64,000 bases of DNA from CATQHL01 sp965204655 (lineage in GTDB: Bacteria; Actinomycetota; Acidimicrobiia; Acidimicrobiales; CATQHL01): positions 186,001 to 250,000 of the forward strand of contig OZ241998.1 in the NCBI GenBank assembly GCA_965204655.1, given 5' to 3'. The translations under genes were made by a program, and so were the position numbers. This document shows, in pieces, positions 1-9,167 of the stretch; position 1 is the first letter of the stretch, and the number at the start of each line of letters is the position of its first letter. Below the pieces are notes generated by a model, which saw only the letters and a program-made list of their open reading frames with translations, did not search any database and was not told the origin of the DNA.

Positions 1-1
1 T

Positions 2-3000
2 TGGGGGGCTTCTGTGCGGTCTAGTGGTGACGCGCCGGCGGCGGGGTATGTGATTGAGTGGCGTCGGGAGCGGTCGGGGGACTGGAGTCAGGATGTGGTG
101 CGCGGGTCGTGGTCGTTGTCTTACGTGATTGGGGGTTTAGTGGGCGGGGTGTCGTATCAGGTGAGGGTGAAGTCTTACAGTAGCGGGGGGAAGAACAGTT
201 CGGCGGTTTTTTGTGATGGTGTGCCGTTGCGGGCCGATCCGTGCCCTACGGGGGCGAGGCCTGGTTATTGGCTTCAGGTGTTGGATCCTTCGACTGGGGT
301 GTGCGTGTCGCCGCCTGGGAGGTTCGAGGTGGTAGCGGAGGGGGATGGGGAGTTGGCGGTGAAGGTGAGGTGGAGAGTTGATCGTTTTTATTATAACGGC
401 CTTGTTCCCGCGGGGGAGTATCCTGATTATTTGATGCGTTTGAACGCTGTTCCTGTGTCTGATTATGTGGTGCGTTGGAGGAGGCGGGGGTCTTCGGTTT
501 GGTCGCCGGATGTGCGGCGCAGCCAGGAGGATGTGTATCTGATTGCTGGTGAGTCCGATATAAAGTATATTAGGAACGATCTCATCCGTTCATATTTTGT
601 GGAGGGTGTTTACGTGATCGGGGGTTTGGTGAATGGCGTGCAGTACGAGGTTGAGGTGGAGGCGGAGAACGCTGCGGGGTCTTCGACTTTTTCCGCGGTG
701 AGTGCTCCTTGCGCGTCTCCGATGAAGTACGACGCCGGGCGGGGGAAGTGCGTGGGTCTTCCGCCCGCCGCTCAGGGTGTGACGTTGACTGCGGGAGACA
801 GGTCGTTGACTTTGCGGTGGCGCCAGCCGGCGTCTGCTGATGTGGACGGCCACGGGATTGCTTTGTACGACTTGCGGTCAGTGTCTTCTGGGGGACGTTT
901 GAGTTCGGTGTCGGTGGATTGGGGTGAGGGGGCGGTCAAGACGATCGATGGCGTGAGCGTCAGGGAATGGTCGCACACTTTCACCCATGAACCTCAGCGG
1001 TCTCCGTATTCCGCCGCGGGAGTGCGGTTAACCAACGGGCTCGCTTACAGGGTTGGGGTGGTTTCCTACAACCTAGCAGGCGGCAGCGCTGAGGTTTCAC
1101 TGAGCGCCAGCCCCTGCGCGGGATGCGGCGCTGTTTCTCCCCCTCCTCCTCTTCAGCCGGCGGCTGCTCGGTCTTCGGCGGCCGGCAATGCTGCCCCCTT
1201 ATTCATTTACAGACATTATAAAGAAGTGCCGGTTGAAGGGCCGAGGGCCGGCGACGTGTACGTGCGCTGGAGGGTTGGGTCTTTTAGTGAGGACGACCTG
1301 CCCTTGGCTGGTTACAGGGTCAAATGGCGGCGCCTGGAGGGATCTTTCCCGCAGCAGTCCGCCCTCGTCCCCTCCGAGGCGGTGACTTTATCTAGGCCCT
1401 CGTCTAAGCACGCAGCGTTAATGATCTCCGGGTTAGCGGTCGGCGCCCGTTACAATGTGAGGGTATACGCGGTCACCGCCCGCGGTGAAAGGTATGTCGT
1501 CTCCTACGCCGTCGAAGTGGGGTGCGGGCTGACCCAACCCTGGTACAATTATAGCAGGCAGATTTTCATCCCCAAAAAGAGATCGTGCATTTTCCCGCCC
1601 CGCCCTCCTGAAGCCCTCACCGCTTCCCCCTCCACGGCAGCGGCAGTGAAAGTCTCCTGGGAGCAAGGTGACTGGGACAACTACTACCCAGTCACCGGCT
1701 ACCAACTCCGGTGGCGACCCGCAGGCAGCAGTACACCCTGGAAAACCGCCGAAGTCCCCTGGACAGACGGTGACCCGACCGCGACCGCCGCCGGAGACCC
1801 CCGCAGGGAATTCACCCACACCATCACCGGCCTCACCGGCGCCACCGCAACAGCAGGCGCACGCATCGAAATCCAAGTAGCATCCCTCAACCAGATCCCC
1901 CCCGACCACGAACACAAAAAACGATTCAACCACCACAGCACCTGGATCACCACCACCGCCTCCACCTGCCCCACCAACAAAGCCCACCTCAGCGCCGCCG
2001 CCGGATGCACCACCCTCCCCGACCTCCCCACCGACGTTACTGCGGAGGCTCCCACGCTCACCCTCCACCCCACAACCGGAGGCATAACCGCAGCCTGGTG
2101 GCAGCGCACCGCGGCCTTCAACCCCGACACGTACAAACTAGAATGGAGGAAAACCGGTTCCGTTGCGTTCACGCCCTCAGCAGCACTGACCCCCGCCGCA
2201 GTCAACGTCCCTCTCCCTTCGAGCTACACGGGTTGGACGCTCAGCGCCCGCCACATCCCCAACCTGGACATGTGCACACACGACGTGCGCGTCACCGCCG
2301 CGAAGGGCGCCCAAAAACGAATGAGCGAAGCCGAAGATGGAGCTCCCGGGGGGACGGTGGTTGCTCCGGGGCGGTTGGAGCGTCTGGATGCTTTCGGGAA
2401 GGAGGAGGCCGTGAGTGTGTTCTGGCAGCGTCCTCTTTGCGACGGGGGGTCTTCGTTGAGTTATGAACTGCGTTGGGGGACGATGTCCGGCTCTACCTAT
2501 ACGCCGGTGGGTAACGCGGAAGTGGCTGGCAACGGGGACCGGTTCTATAGTTATGAGGTTACTGGTTTGACTAACGGTCAGCGGTATCGGGTGTTCGTGA
2601 GGGCAGCGCACGCTGCGTCCGAAGGTGGCGCCAAGGGGCCGGAGAACTACCGCACGCGTTCGCCTAAAAAAGGTGCTTCCGCCGAACCTCCTTGTGAGGA
2701 TGCGCATTGTTGGGAGCCGTATGGTTTGCCTGGTAGTGGGTATGCTGTTTTGAACGATAGGACGCGTCGGGGGGAGGCGGTCAGGGTCTGCACGAGCGTT
2801 CCAGGTTTCGTGGCTCACATAGTGGCGGCGGTGGATGCGTGGAATGATGAGGTGCCCGGGTTGTTCGATTTCGGGGGCGCCGTTTCCACCCCCGTCGAGT
2901 GCGGGGAAAAAGAAAAACAGGAGGATCAGCAAAAGCCGGGTGATCCTTCTAAGATAGAGACTAAGACAGGGACGGTCATCAACACCGCTAACTTCGATTT

Positions 3001-3985
3001 AGCGATAATGGACTACAGGGAGTCCGCTGCCACGAGTTGTCGAGTAGTGGCAGCTAGCAGCCAAAGAGGCCAGAACTGTCACCTCGCTGACCCTCATACG
3101 GACAGCGGTTGCGGTGTCGGCAATGCCGCTGGGTGCGCATTCCACAGAGCAGTCTTCGGTTTGACGTTGCCCTCTGAGTTCTTCCTCCCGTACGTGATAG
3201 ACGGTTCGATAATCAGGGTTAATGAGATAAATGACAGAGTGTTCGTCCATGAACTGGGGCACCTCCTGGGTTTAGCCGACTATGGCGATGGGTGCGGCAT
3301 TGTCCCCGGCTTGTCGGCTTCCCTCTACGCTTACGGGCCGAGCCTACAAGAATGGGAAACAATAGTCGCCAACAAGCCCGAGTACCCCGACTTGGACTGC
3401 CGCTCCACCACCATAAGAAACATAGATCTCCAAAACCTCCACACAATCTACCACCCGGCAGCGTTCGGAGGTCTAGATTTCACGGAAGAAAAAGAGAATG
3501 GTACGACTAAATTGCTCTTGAAGTTCGGTGCTCCTCCCGCGGATTTGCGAACCAAAGAGTATTATAATGCTTTCAGGTATGTGGTGTTGCATCGTCCGCC
3601 TAGGGGTTCGGGTGATGCTGATTATCACGCGTTCACTCAGTTGACGTATGACGCGACTCCGGAGGACGCGACAGATGGCGACGTTCCGGTTGTGCTTACT
3701 CCTGAGCAGGTCAGCGGTGGGGATAGTAGTGCAGGGAAGTTGGTGGGCGGCCGTTTTGTGTTGACGAAGGTGGATTTGAATGCGCCGGAGTTTTCGTTTT
3801 TGAGGGTGGCAGGGCATGAGTTTGTGGTGGTGGGTGTGACTAGGGGGGATCCTATGGGGGATTCTGGTAAGAGCCTGAATCCTGCTTCTGCGGCTGATTT
3901 GAAGCATGCGGTTATGAGGTTGGATTTAGGTTCGGGCGTAGGTGAGTGGACTTTGGGGGCGCCCGTGTCCGTCGCATATTCGTAG
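2..3985 (+). CDS. secreted FnIII-repeat protein with metzincin-like protease domain (5' partial)
   Basis: The reading frame is open to the left edge of the window, so the true start and any signal peptide lie outside; the first in-window start codon is GTG at 14. About 1,320 residues are visible. Roughly seven fibronectin-type-III-like modules fill residues 1-900, each with a Y-x-(V/L)-x-W-R strand followed by a G-L-x-x-G-x-x-Y-x-V-x-V strand. A protease-like domain follows at about 920-1150, with VFVHELGHLLGLADYG around residue 1079. This is an HExxHxxGxxD zinc site of the metzincin type (Asp as third ligand, as in snapalysin), and a downstream YHP resembles a Met-turn region. A C-terminal beta-rich region of about 200 residues follows. 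Likely an extracellular or cell-surface adhesin/protease; substrate unknown. Base composition switches strand bias several times inside the gene. The FnIII modules are fairly secure; proteolytic activity is inferred. Confidence 0.75.
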   Translation, partial: WGASVRSSGDAPAAGYVIEWRRERSGDWSQDVVRGSWSLSYVIGGLVGGVSYQVRVKSYSSGGKNSSAVFCDGVPLRADPCPTGARPGYWLQVLDPSTGVCVSPPGRFEVVAEGDGELAVKVRWRVDRFYYNGLVPAGEYPDYLMRLNAVPVSDYVVRWRRRGSSVWSPDVRRSQEDVYLIAGESDIKYIRNDLIRSYFVEGVYVIGGLVNGVQYEVEVEAENAAGSSTFSAVSAPCASPMKYDAGRGKCVGLPPAAQGVTLTAGDRSLTLRWRQPASADVDGHGIALYDLRSVSSGGRLSSVSVDWGEGAVKTIDGVSVREWSHTFTHEPQRSPYSAAGVRLTNGLAYRVGVVSYNLAGGSAEVSLSASPCAGCGAVSPPPPLQPAAARSSAAGNAAPLFIYRHYKEVPVEGPRAGDVYVRWRVGSFSEDDLPLAGYRVKWRRLEGSFPQQSALVPSEAVTLSRPSSKHAALMISGLAVGARYNVRVYAVTARGERYVVSYAVEVGCGLTQPWYNYSRQIFIPKKRSCIFPPRPPEALTASPSTAAAVKVSWEQGDWDNYYPVTGYQLRWRPAGSSTPWKTAEVPWTDGDPTATAAGDPRREFTHTITGLTGATATAGARIEIQVASLNQIPPDHEHKKRFNHHSTWITTTASTCPTNKAHLSAAAGCTTLPDLPTDVTAEAPTLTLHPTTGGITAAWWQRTAAFNPDTYKLEWRKTGSVAFTPSAALTPAAVNVPLPSSYTGWTLSARHIPNLDMCTHDVRVTAAKGAQKRMSEAEDGAPGGTVVAPGRLERLDAFGKEEAVSVFWQRPLCDGGSSLSYELRWGTMSGSTYTPVGNAEVAGNGDRFYSYEVTGLTNGQRYRVFVRAAHAASEGGAKGPENYRTRSPKKGASAEPPCEDAHCWEPYGLPGSGYAVLNDRTRRGEAVRVCTSVPGFVAHIVAAVDAWNDEVPGLFDFGGAVSTPVECGEKEKQEDQQKPGDPSKIETKTGTVINTANFDLAIMDYRESAATSCRVVAASSQRGQNCHLADPHTDSGCGVGNAAGCAFHRAVFGLTLPSEFFLPYVIDGSIIRVNEINDRVFVHELGHLLGLADYGDGCGIVPGLSASLYAYGPSLQEWETIVANKPEYPDLDCRSTTIRNIDLQNLHTIYHPAAFGGLDFTEEKENGTTKLLLKFGAPPADLRTKEYYNAFRYVVLHRPPRGSGDADYHAFTQLTYDATPEDATDGDVPVVLTPEQVSGGDSSAGKLVGGRFVLTKVDLNAPEFSFLRVAGHEFVVVGVTRGDPMGDSGKSLNPASAADLKHAVMRLDLGSGVGEWTLGAPVSVAYS

Positions 3986-4032
3986 CGGCAGGCAAGCGGT
4001 CTCTTAGTTCCGGAGTAGGAAGGAGTTTCCTA

Positions 4033-6861
4033 GTGAGAAGCAAAGTGGGATTGTTGTTGTGCATGGCTGTGGTCGTGTTGGCGGCATGCGGCGGCGGGGT
4101 TCCTGCCGGTGGGGGGGAGGTGGGCGCGCCTGCGCCTGCGCCGGTGGGGGGGTCTTCTTTGAGGGTGCCTCCGCCGTTGAGTGCTAGCACGTTATCTGAT
4201 GATGTCGTTCCTGTTACCACGAGCAGCAGCAGTAGTTCTTCTACTACTGTTGGTGTTTTTGTGGGTGGTGCTTCTACTGGTACTACGAGTGTTGCTGTTA
4301 CTACCTCGGTTCCGGTTACTGCTACTGCGGCTTCCACGACGACTTCAACGACGGGGATCTCGGCTGAGGTTGTTTGCCCTGCGGGGCTTGTGTATTCGCC
4401 TGCTGGGGTGGTTTGCATAGAGCCGCCGCCCCCTGAGGATGTTTGGGTTGTTCCTGGGGATAGGTCGTTGACAGTGTATTGGAGGGATAGAGTAGCGGCT
4501 TCCCCGCCAGCGGAGGAATACCGTGTGGAGTTGTATGATTCAGCGGGGTCTAAGTTGCTGGGGAATGGTGGACGCTCTGAGTTCCGGGGTTGGGAGTTGA
4601 AGACCGTTGGGGGGGAAGAAGTGAGGGAATGGTCGGAGACTTTTGGTTTTGAGGTTCTTCCGGGGTATGCGGATGTGGCTGTGCGGTTGAAGAACGGCTA
4701 CCTTTACAAGGTGGGGGTCTATTCCGATTACATTGTACATGACTCTGACTATCCTTATATTCGTAGGTGGGTGAGGAGTGAGGGTGTTTTCGTGGAGGCG
4801 CGTCCTTGTGCTGGCTGCGGCGGGCCTTATGCGCCGCCTACGACGACTACTTTGGTTCCTAAAGTGGAGCGTGTTTCTGTGGAGGGGGAAGGGGGATTCG
4901 TGTCGGTGAGCGCTGGTTGGGCTTATACTTGCGGGTTGCGTGTGAACGGTTTTGTCGAGTGCTGGGAGTGGTTGGCCGATTACAGTTGGTCTCCTGATAG
5001 GGGAAGAGGGTGGGGTTGGGTGGAGGGCTCTTCGAGTTTGATACCTCCTGAGGGAGAGTTTGTGATGGTGGACGCTGGTTGGGAGTACGCTTGCGGGTTG
5101 CGCCCCTCCGGTGAGGTGGAGTGCTGGGGCCGGAACCCGTCGGCGAGTCTGCCGCCTCCTGGGGGGGTGTTCGTTTCGGTCAGCGTCGGCGTGGAACACG
5201 CCTGCGCTCTCCGCCCCGGTGGGGAAACGGAGTGCTGGGGGTATGTGGCGAGCCCGCTGAGTAGTTACGTAGGGCCTTTGGTGCGCATCCCGGGAGGCTC
5301 TTTCACGGCTATTACCTCGGGTGATGATTTCGTTTGCGGGTTGCGCCCAGGCGGTGAGGTTGAATGTTGGGGAGGGAATTACGACGACTGCCCGTATATT
5401 CAGGTGACTAATGGCGAGTTAGTGGAATGCTTGGTAAGAGGCCCTATGGAGGGTCTAGAACCCCCCGGGGGGGTTTTCGAATCGATTAGCAGCGCCCCCC
5501 ATCATACTTGTGGGATACGTTCTAGCGGCGGGGTTGAATGCTGGTCAGATGACCTTAACAGCGAGAATTCCCTTCCCTCCCCGCCTGGGGAGTTCAGCAT
5601 GGTCAGCGCCGGGAAGAGGAAACACGCCTGCGGGCTGCGGCCCTCCGGCGAAGTGGAGTGCTGGTACAGCCCGCCCGAGGGGATGCGGGAACTCTGGGCT
5701 CCAGAAGGGAGATTCGCTTGGGTCAGCATGGGTGATCCGGTTGCGTGCGGTCTTCCTGTCAACGGCGGAGCGGTGTGCTGGGACGTCTGGGAGCCAGAGA
5801 GAAACCCTGTGTGGGAAAGCGAAGGGAACTTCAATTCCATCAGCGCCCGTTCCCAGCGCGAAGTCGAAGAACAGTACGACGACGAAGGAAACCTCATCAA
5901 GTACGTCGTTGTCCGTTACGACTACCGCTGCACTTTGGGAGTCGACGGGGAAGTGGAGTGTTGGTCGGAGGAAAACGAGTTCGGGGAGGCTTCCCCCCCG
6001 GGGGGAGTGTTCGAATCCGTGAGCAGCAGTGATTATTATTCCTGCGGGCTGCGGCCTTCCGGTGAAGCGGAATGCTGGGGGCGCGACGATCGTAAGCAAG
6101 CTTCGCCCCCCGGGGGCGTGTTCGTTGAGTTGACTACCTCGGAGAAGTTCGCCTGCGGCCTGCGGCCTTCTGGTGAAGTAGAGTGCTGGGGGTGGTACAC
6201 AGACCTTGAAAGGGTGCTGAGCAAAGTAACTCCACCAGAAGAGCGCCTAGTCTCCGTAGACGCCGGCTGGGGAGGCCACCAGTGGTTGGGTTCACCTGGT
6301 CATCCGGGAGGCGACCGCACGGACTGGGGTTATTCGTGCGGCTTGCGGGCGGACGGCTCGCCTCTCTGCTGGGGAGGCGAAATTGCGTACTTTCCTCTCC
6401 GGGGCGATACTAAGCGTGACAGGCACCCCGTGTTGTTCCCCCCAGACGGGGAGTTCACGGACATAGAAGCGGGACGCTTACGAGCTTGTGGCTTGCGGCC
6501 TTCCGGGGAAGTGGCATGCTGGGGGTTTTTCCCTTATTTTAAAAAAGAAGTCATACACCACCAAGCCGGCTTAGAAATCCGAAACCCCGACCCCGCTCCA
6601 GGTGAAGGTTTTCTAGACATAGACGTAGGAGGCTGGCACGCCTGCGGCCTGCGGGCCTCCGGCGAAGTGGAATGCTGGAACTGGCCACCCTTGAAATACA
6701 AGCACGGGTACGGGCAAAAATACACGCTAAAAGGCCCCTACGAGTCCATCAGCGCCGGCTACTGGCACACCTGCGGAATTCGACAAACCGGGGAAATCGA
6801 CTGTTGGGGCATCAGCGGCCACATAGAACGCCTCCCAGCAGCCTCCAAAACAGACAAATAA
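4033..6861 (+). CDS. RCC1-repeat lipoprotein with N-terminal FnIII-like module
   Basis: The frame is open from GTG 3946, but GTG 4033 is preferred: AGGAAGGAG lies just upstream and the resulting N-terminus MRSKVGLLLCMAVVVLAAC is a lipoprotein signal peptide with lipobox LAAC (Cys19). A Ser/Thr-rich linker follows (about 55-110), then an FnIII-like module (about 130-270) closely resembling one in the preceding gene, then 14 RCC1-type repeats to the C-terminus. The repeat core is CGLRPSGEVECWG, preceded by G-x-F-x-x-(V/I)-x-A-G-x-x-(H/Y) and usually linked by PPGG. RCC1 propellers have seven blades, so 14 repeats would give two propellers. Each repeat has two cysteines, which may form disulfides outside the cell. 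No catalytic residues are visible; a surface binding role is likely. It begins 47 bp after the preceding gene and probably shares its transcript. Confidence 0.85.
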   Translation: MRSKVGLLLCMAVVVLAACGGGVPAGGGEVGAPAPAPVGGSSLRVPPPLSASTLSDDVVPVTTSSSSSSSTTVGVFVGGASTGTTSVAVTTSVPVTATAASTTTSTTGISAEVVCPAGLVYSPAGVVCIEPPPPEDVWVVPGDRSLTVYWRDRVAASPPAEEYRVELYDSAGSKLLGNGGRSEFRGWELKTVGGEEVREWSETFGFEVLPGYADVAVRLKNGYLYKVGVYSDYIVHDSDYPYIRRWVRSEGVFVEARPCAGCGGPYAPPTTTTLVPKVERVSVEGEGGFVSVSAGWAYTCGLRVNGFVECWEWLADYSWSPDRGRGWGWVEGSSSLIPPEGEFVMVDAGWEYACGLRPSGEVECWGRNPSASLPPPGGVFVSVSVGVEHACALRPGGETECWGYVASPLSSYVGPLVRIPGGSFTAITSGDDFVCGLRPGGEVECWGGNYDDCPYIQVTNGELVECLVRGPMEGLEPPGGVFESISSAPHHTCGIRSSGGVECWSDDLNSENSLPSPPGEFSMVSAGKRKHACGLRPSGEVECWYSPPEGMRELWAPEGRFAWVSMGDPVACGLPVNGGAVCWDVWEPERNPVWESEGNFNSISARSQREVEEQYDDEGNLIKYVVVRYDYRCTLGVDGEVECWSEENEFGEASPPGGVFESVSSSDYYSCGLRPSGEAECWGRDDRKQASPPGGVFVELTTSEKFACGLRPSGEVECWGWYTDLERVLSKVTPPEERLVSVDAGWGGHQWLGSPGHPGGDRTDWGYSCGLRADGSPLCWGGEIAYFPLRGDTKRDRHPVLFPPDGEFTDIEAGRLRACGLRPSGEVACWGFFPYFKKEVIHHQAGLEIRNPDPAPGEGFLDIDVGGWHACGLRASGEVECWNWPPLKYKHGYGQKYTLKGPYESISAGYWHTCGIRQTGEIDCWGISGHIERLPAASKTDK

Positions 6862-7003
6862 TCCCCCCCAAAAAAATACGATCTCAACTGCGATGATCAG
6901 TAACACTATTCAACACGCAAACTCTCAAACTGTCAAATGACGGGCGCATACTACAACAATCGAGACAAGAAAAGGCAATATACCCCCCGCCATGCGGTGT
7001 GGT

Positions 7004-9082
7004 TCAGGCGGGCGCTGGCGGCGAACTCAAGGCCGTTTCCAGGCGGGGAATTAGCATGTCTAGGACGTCTCGCCAGTCGCCTATGAAGCCTAGGTCGCAC
7101 CAGTCGAAAATCTGGGCGTCGGGGTCGGTGTTCACGGCCACGATGCTGCCGGAGGATCGGACGCCCACTGTGTGGTTGAAGTTGCCGGAGATCCCGACTG
7201 CGATGTAGAGGCGGGGAGCGATGGTGTGGCCGGTGATGCCCACCTGCCGCGCCCGGGGCATCGCACCGACGTCGGTGACCTTGCGAGTGGCGCATAGTTC
7301 TGCCCCTATCCGTTTCGCCGCAGCGTTCAAGCGGGCGTAGTCGGCGGTGTCTATGCCCCGCCCGACGCCTATCACCACCTGGGCGCGCGCTAGGAGGCTG
7401 CTGTCGTCGTCTCGTCTGCGACTGATCACTCTCACCCTGTTGCGGGGGGACGCCTCGACGTCGGTGACCGGGAGTTCGCCGCTCTGACGAGGGCGTGGAA
7501 GCGGGAACACCCCAGGGCGGACGGTCGCCATCTGAACCTCTGAGGTGCAGCCGATGGCTGCCACTAGGCGTCCGCCGAAAGCGGGCTTGTCTGCTACGAG
7601 ACGGCCGTCTACGCATCTCAATCCCACGGCGTCGCCGGTCAACCCTGCTCCCAGATCGGCCGCAAGCCGAGAGGCGACCTCCCGACCCCAGGGGGTCCCG
7701 GGAGCGAGAATCGCCCATGGCTTGGCCGCTCTCGCCCACCCTAGAGCAGCGCGGGCAACGTCCTCTTCCGGAAGCCTCGGCGGGGAGCTTGGGACGCCTT
7801 CAGGGGGGCGAGGCTTGGGAGAAGAGTTACCCGCCTGAGCGTCTGCCGGATTCTCCGCAGAGTCGTTTATCTCATTGGGACGGGGTTCGGGAGAGGTTCC
7901 CGGCGAGACGATCCTCACGGCCTCGTCGGCGCCCCAGCGTCCCAAGTCTTCTTCCAGTGCCGCCGGTTCTCCTAGGGCGGTCACCCGTCCCCCCAAGGCG
8001 GATGCAAGTTCCGCGGCTGCGCCCAGCAGTTCCCGGCTGCTGCGCTCGCGCCCGGGTTCCGCTAGCACCGCCACCAGGGGAACTCCGCGGCCTTCGTTTG
8101 TTAATGAGGTTGCGCCTGCGCCTTCCACTGCTTGGGGCATCGCGTCAACTGCACGGGGATGCGTCGCTCCGGCAGCGAGGGAGTAGGCATTGCTACAGGG
8201 TCTCGGAGTGTAGGGCCCGGTGTCTGCGCCCGAAGTGGAATCTTTCTCTCGGGAATCCCGGGTGAGCGCCCCTCTCTCGGTTAGCACCGCCACGGCCCGC
8301 TCCACTTGCTCGGAGAGGCTTCCCTGAAGCACTTCCCGGCGTCGGTCGACCTCAATGCCGCGGACGCCGCCCACCCAGGTCGGGCTGGCCTCTGCTCCCC
8401 ACGGCCCGTCCCCCAGGTCGTCGGCGCTGAGGCGCTGGATGCGTTCTGCGTCTACGCTCGCCCAGACGGCTGGGTCTTTGATCTTGCAGGGATCGCAGAG
8501 GCGCTCCGCGCAGGACAGCACGCACGGCAGTTCCACCTCCATCTCCACCCACTCGTCGTCGTGTTCTAAGAGCAGCGAAAGGCGCTCGCCAACCAGGGAG
8601 AGTTCGCGCACGCCGCAAGCGAACGGCAGATCCAGGATCTGCGCTAGTTGGGGAGGGACTTGACCGGTGTCGGCGTCCACGGAGTTACGCCCGCAGAGGA
8701 TCAGATCGAACGGCCCCACCTCTCGAACGGCCGCCGCCAGCGCCTTAGCAGTGGCCAGCGTGTCGGAGCCCGCGAAGGCGGGGTCGCTTATGTGGAATCC
8801 TTGGTCGGCGCCGAATGCGACCGCTTCCCGGCAGACTGTGTCTGCCGACGGCGGCCCCAGGGTGAGCACGCTGAGGGTGCCTCTGCTCTTCTTAGTGATC
8901 TCTAGTCCCTTAGAGACGCCCCGGCGGCAGTAGTCGTTCATGTGCAGGTCGAGCCCCTCGCGCACGAGCCTGCCGTCGCTGCCGAGCTGCATGTCTTCAA
9001 CGACGGGTATCTGTTTGCAGAGCGCCAGCACCCGCAGAGGGCGGGAAGGGGAGATGAGGGGGAGGGCGGCGTCTGTGCTCAC
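7004..9082 (-). CDS. fused electron transfer flavoprotein, beta-alpha
   Basis: A single 692-residue chain holds both ETF subunits, which are usually separate genes. Residues about 15-270 match EtfB (VLALCKQIPVVED near the N-terminus, CGRNSVDADTGQVPPQLAQ in the nucleotide-binding fold). Residues about 320-690 match EtfA: an alpha/beta domain, then the C-terminal FAD domain with IGVGRGI, RKVTDVGAMPRARQVG, YIAVGISGNFNHTVG and IVAVNTDPDAQIF. A Pro/Ser-rich insertion near 390-440 separates the two halves of the alpha part. ETF accepts electrons from acyl-CoA and other flavin dehydrogenases and passes them to ETF-quinone oxidoreductase. The start is GTG at 9082. It lies 85 bp downstream of the histidine phosphatase on the same strand. 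The fusion is read directly from one uninterrupted frame. Confidence 0.92.
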   Translation of the reverse strand: MSTDAALPLISPSRPLRVLALCKQIPVVEDMQLGSDGRLVREGLDLHMNDYCRRGVSKGLEITKKSRGTLSVLTLGPPSADTVCREAVAFGADQGFHISDPAFAGSDTLATAKALAAAVREVGPFDLILCGRNSVDADTGQVPPQLAQILDLPFACGVRELSLVGERLSLLLEHDDEWVEMEVELPCVLSCAERLCDPCKIKDPAVWASVDAERIQRLSADDLGDGPWGAEASPTWVGGVRGIEVDRRREVLQGSLSEQVERAVAVLTERGALTRDSREKDSTSGADTGPYTPRPCSNAYSLAAGATHPRAVDAMPQAVEGAGATSLTNEGRGVPLVAVLAEPGRERSSRELLGAAAELASALGGRVTALGEPAALEEDLGRWGADEAVRIVSPGTSPEPRPNEINDSAENPADAQAGNSSPKPRPPEGVPSSPPRLPEEDVARAALGWARAAKPWAILAPGTPWGREVASRLAADLGAGLTGDAVGLRCVDGRLVADKPAFGGRLVAAIGCTSEVQMATVRPGVFPLPRPRQSGELPVTDVEASPRNRVRVISRRRDDDSSLLARAQVVIGVGRGIDTADYARLNAAAKRIGAELCATRKVTDVGAMPRARQVGITGHTIAPRLYIAVGISGNFNHTVGVRSSGSIVAVNTDPDAQIFDWCDLGFIGDWRDVLDMLIPRLETALSSPPAPA

Positions 9083-9167
9083 GCGGGCGGCGGCTGCGCC
9101 GGCGGAGATGCCCCGGCGGCGGGGGGATCTGCGGGGTGGACGGCGTCTTTGCGGGAGGCCGGGTCGC

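Noticed and set aside
1433..2205. Long antisense ORFs (211 and 168 aa) opposite the FnIII gene
   Set aside because: They arise from the C-rich sense codons, are low-complexity Gly/Val/Ala, and oppose a well-supported domain protein.
5455..6120. Repeated CCCCCCGGGGGG palindromes in the RCC1 gene
   Set aside because: They encode the recurrent PPGG linker between repeats and are explained by coding repetition.
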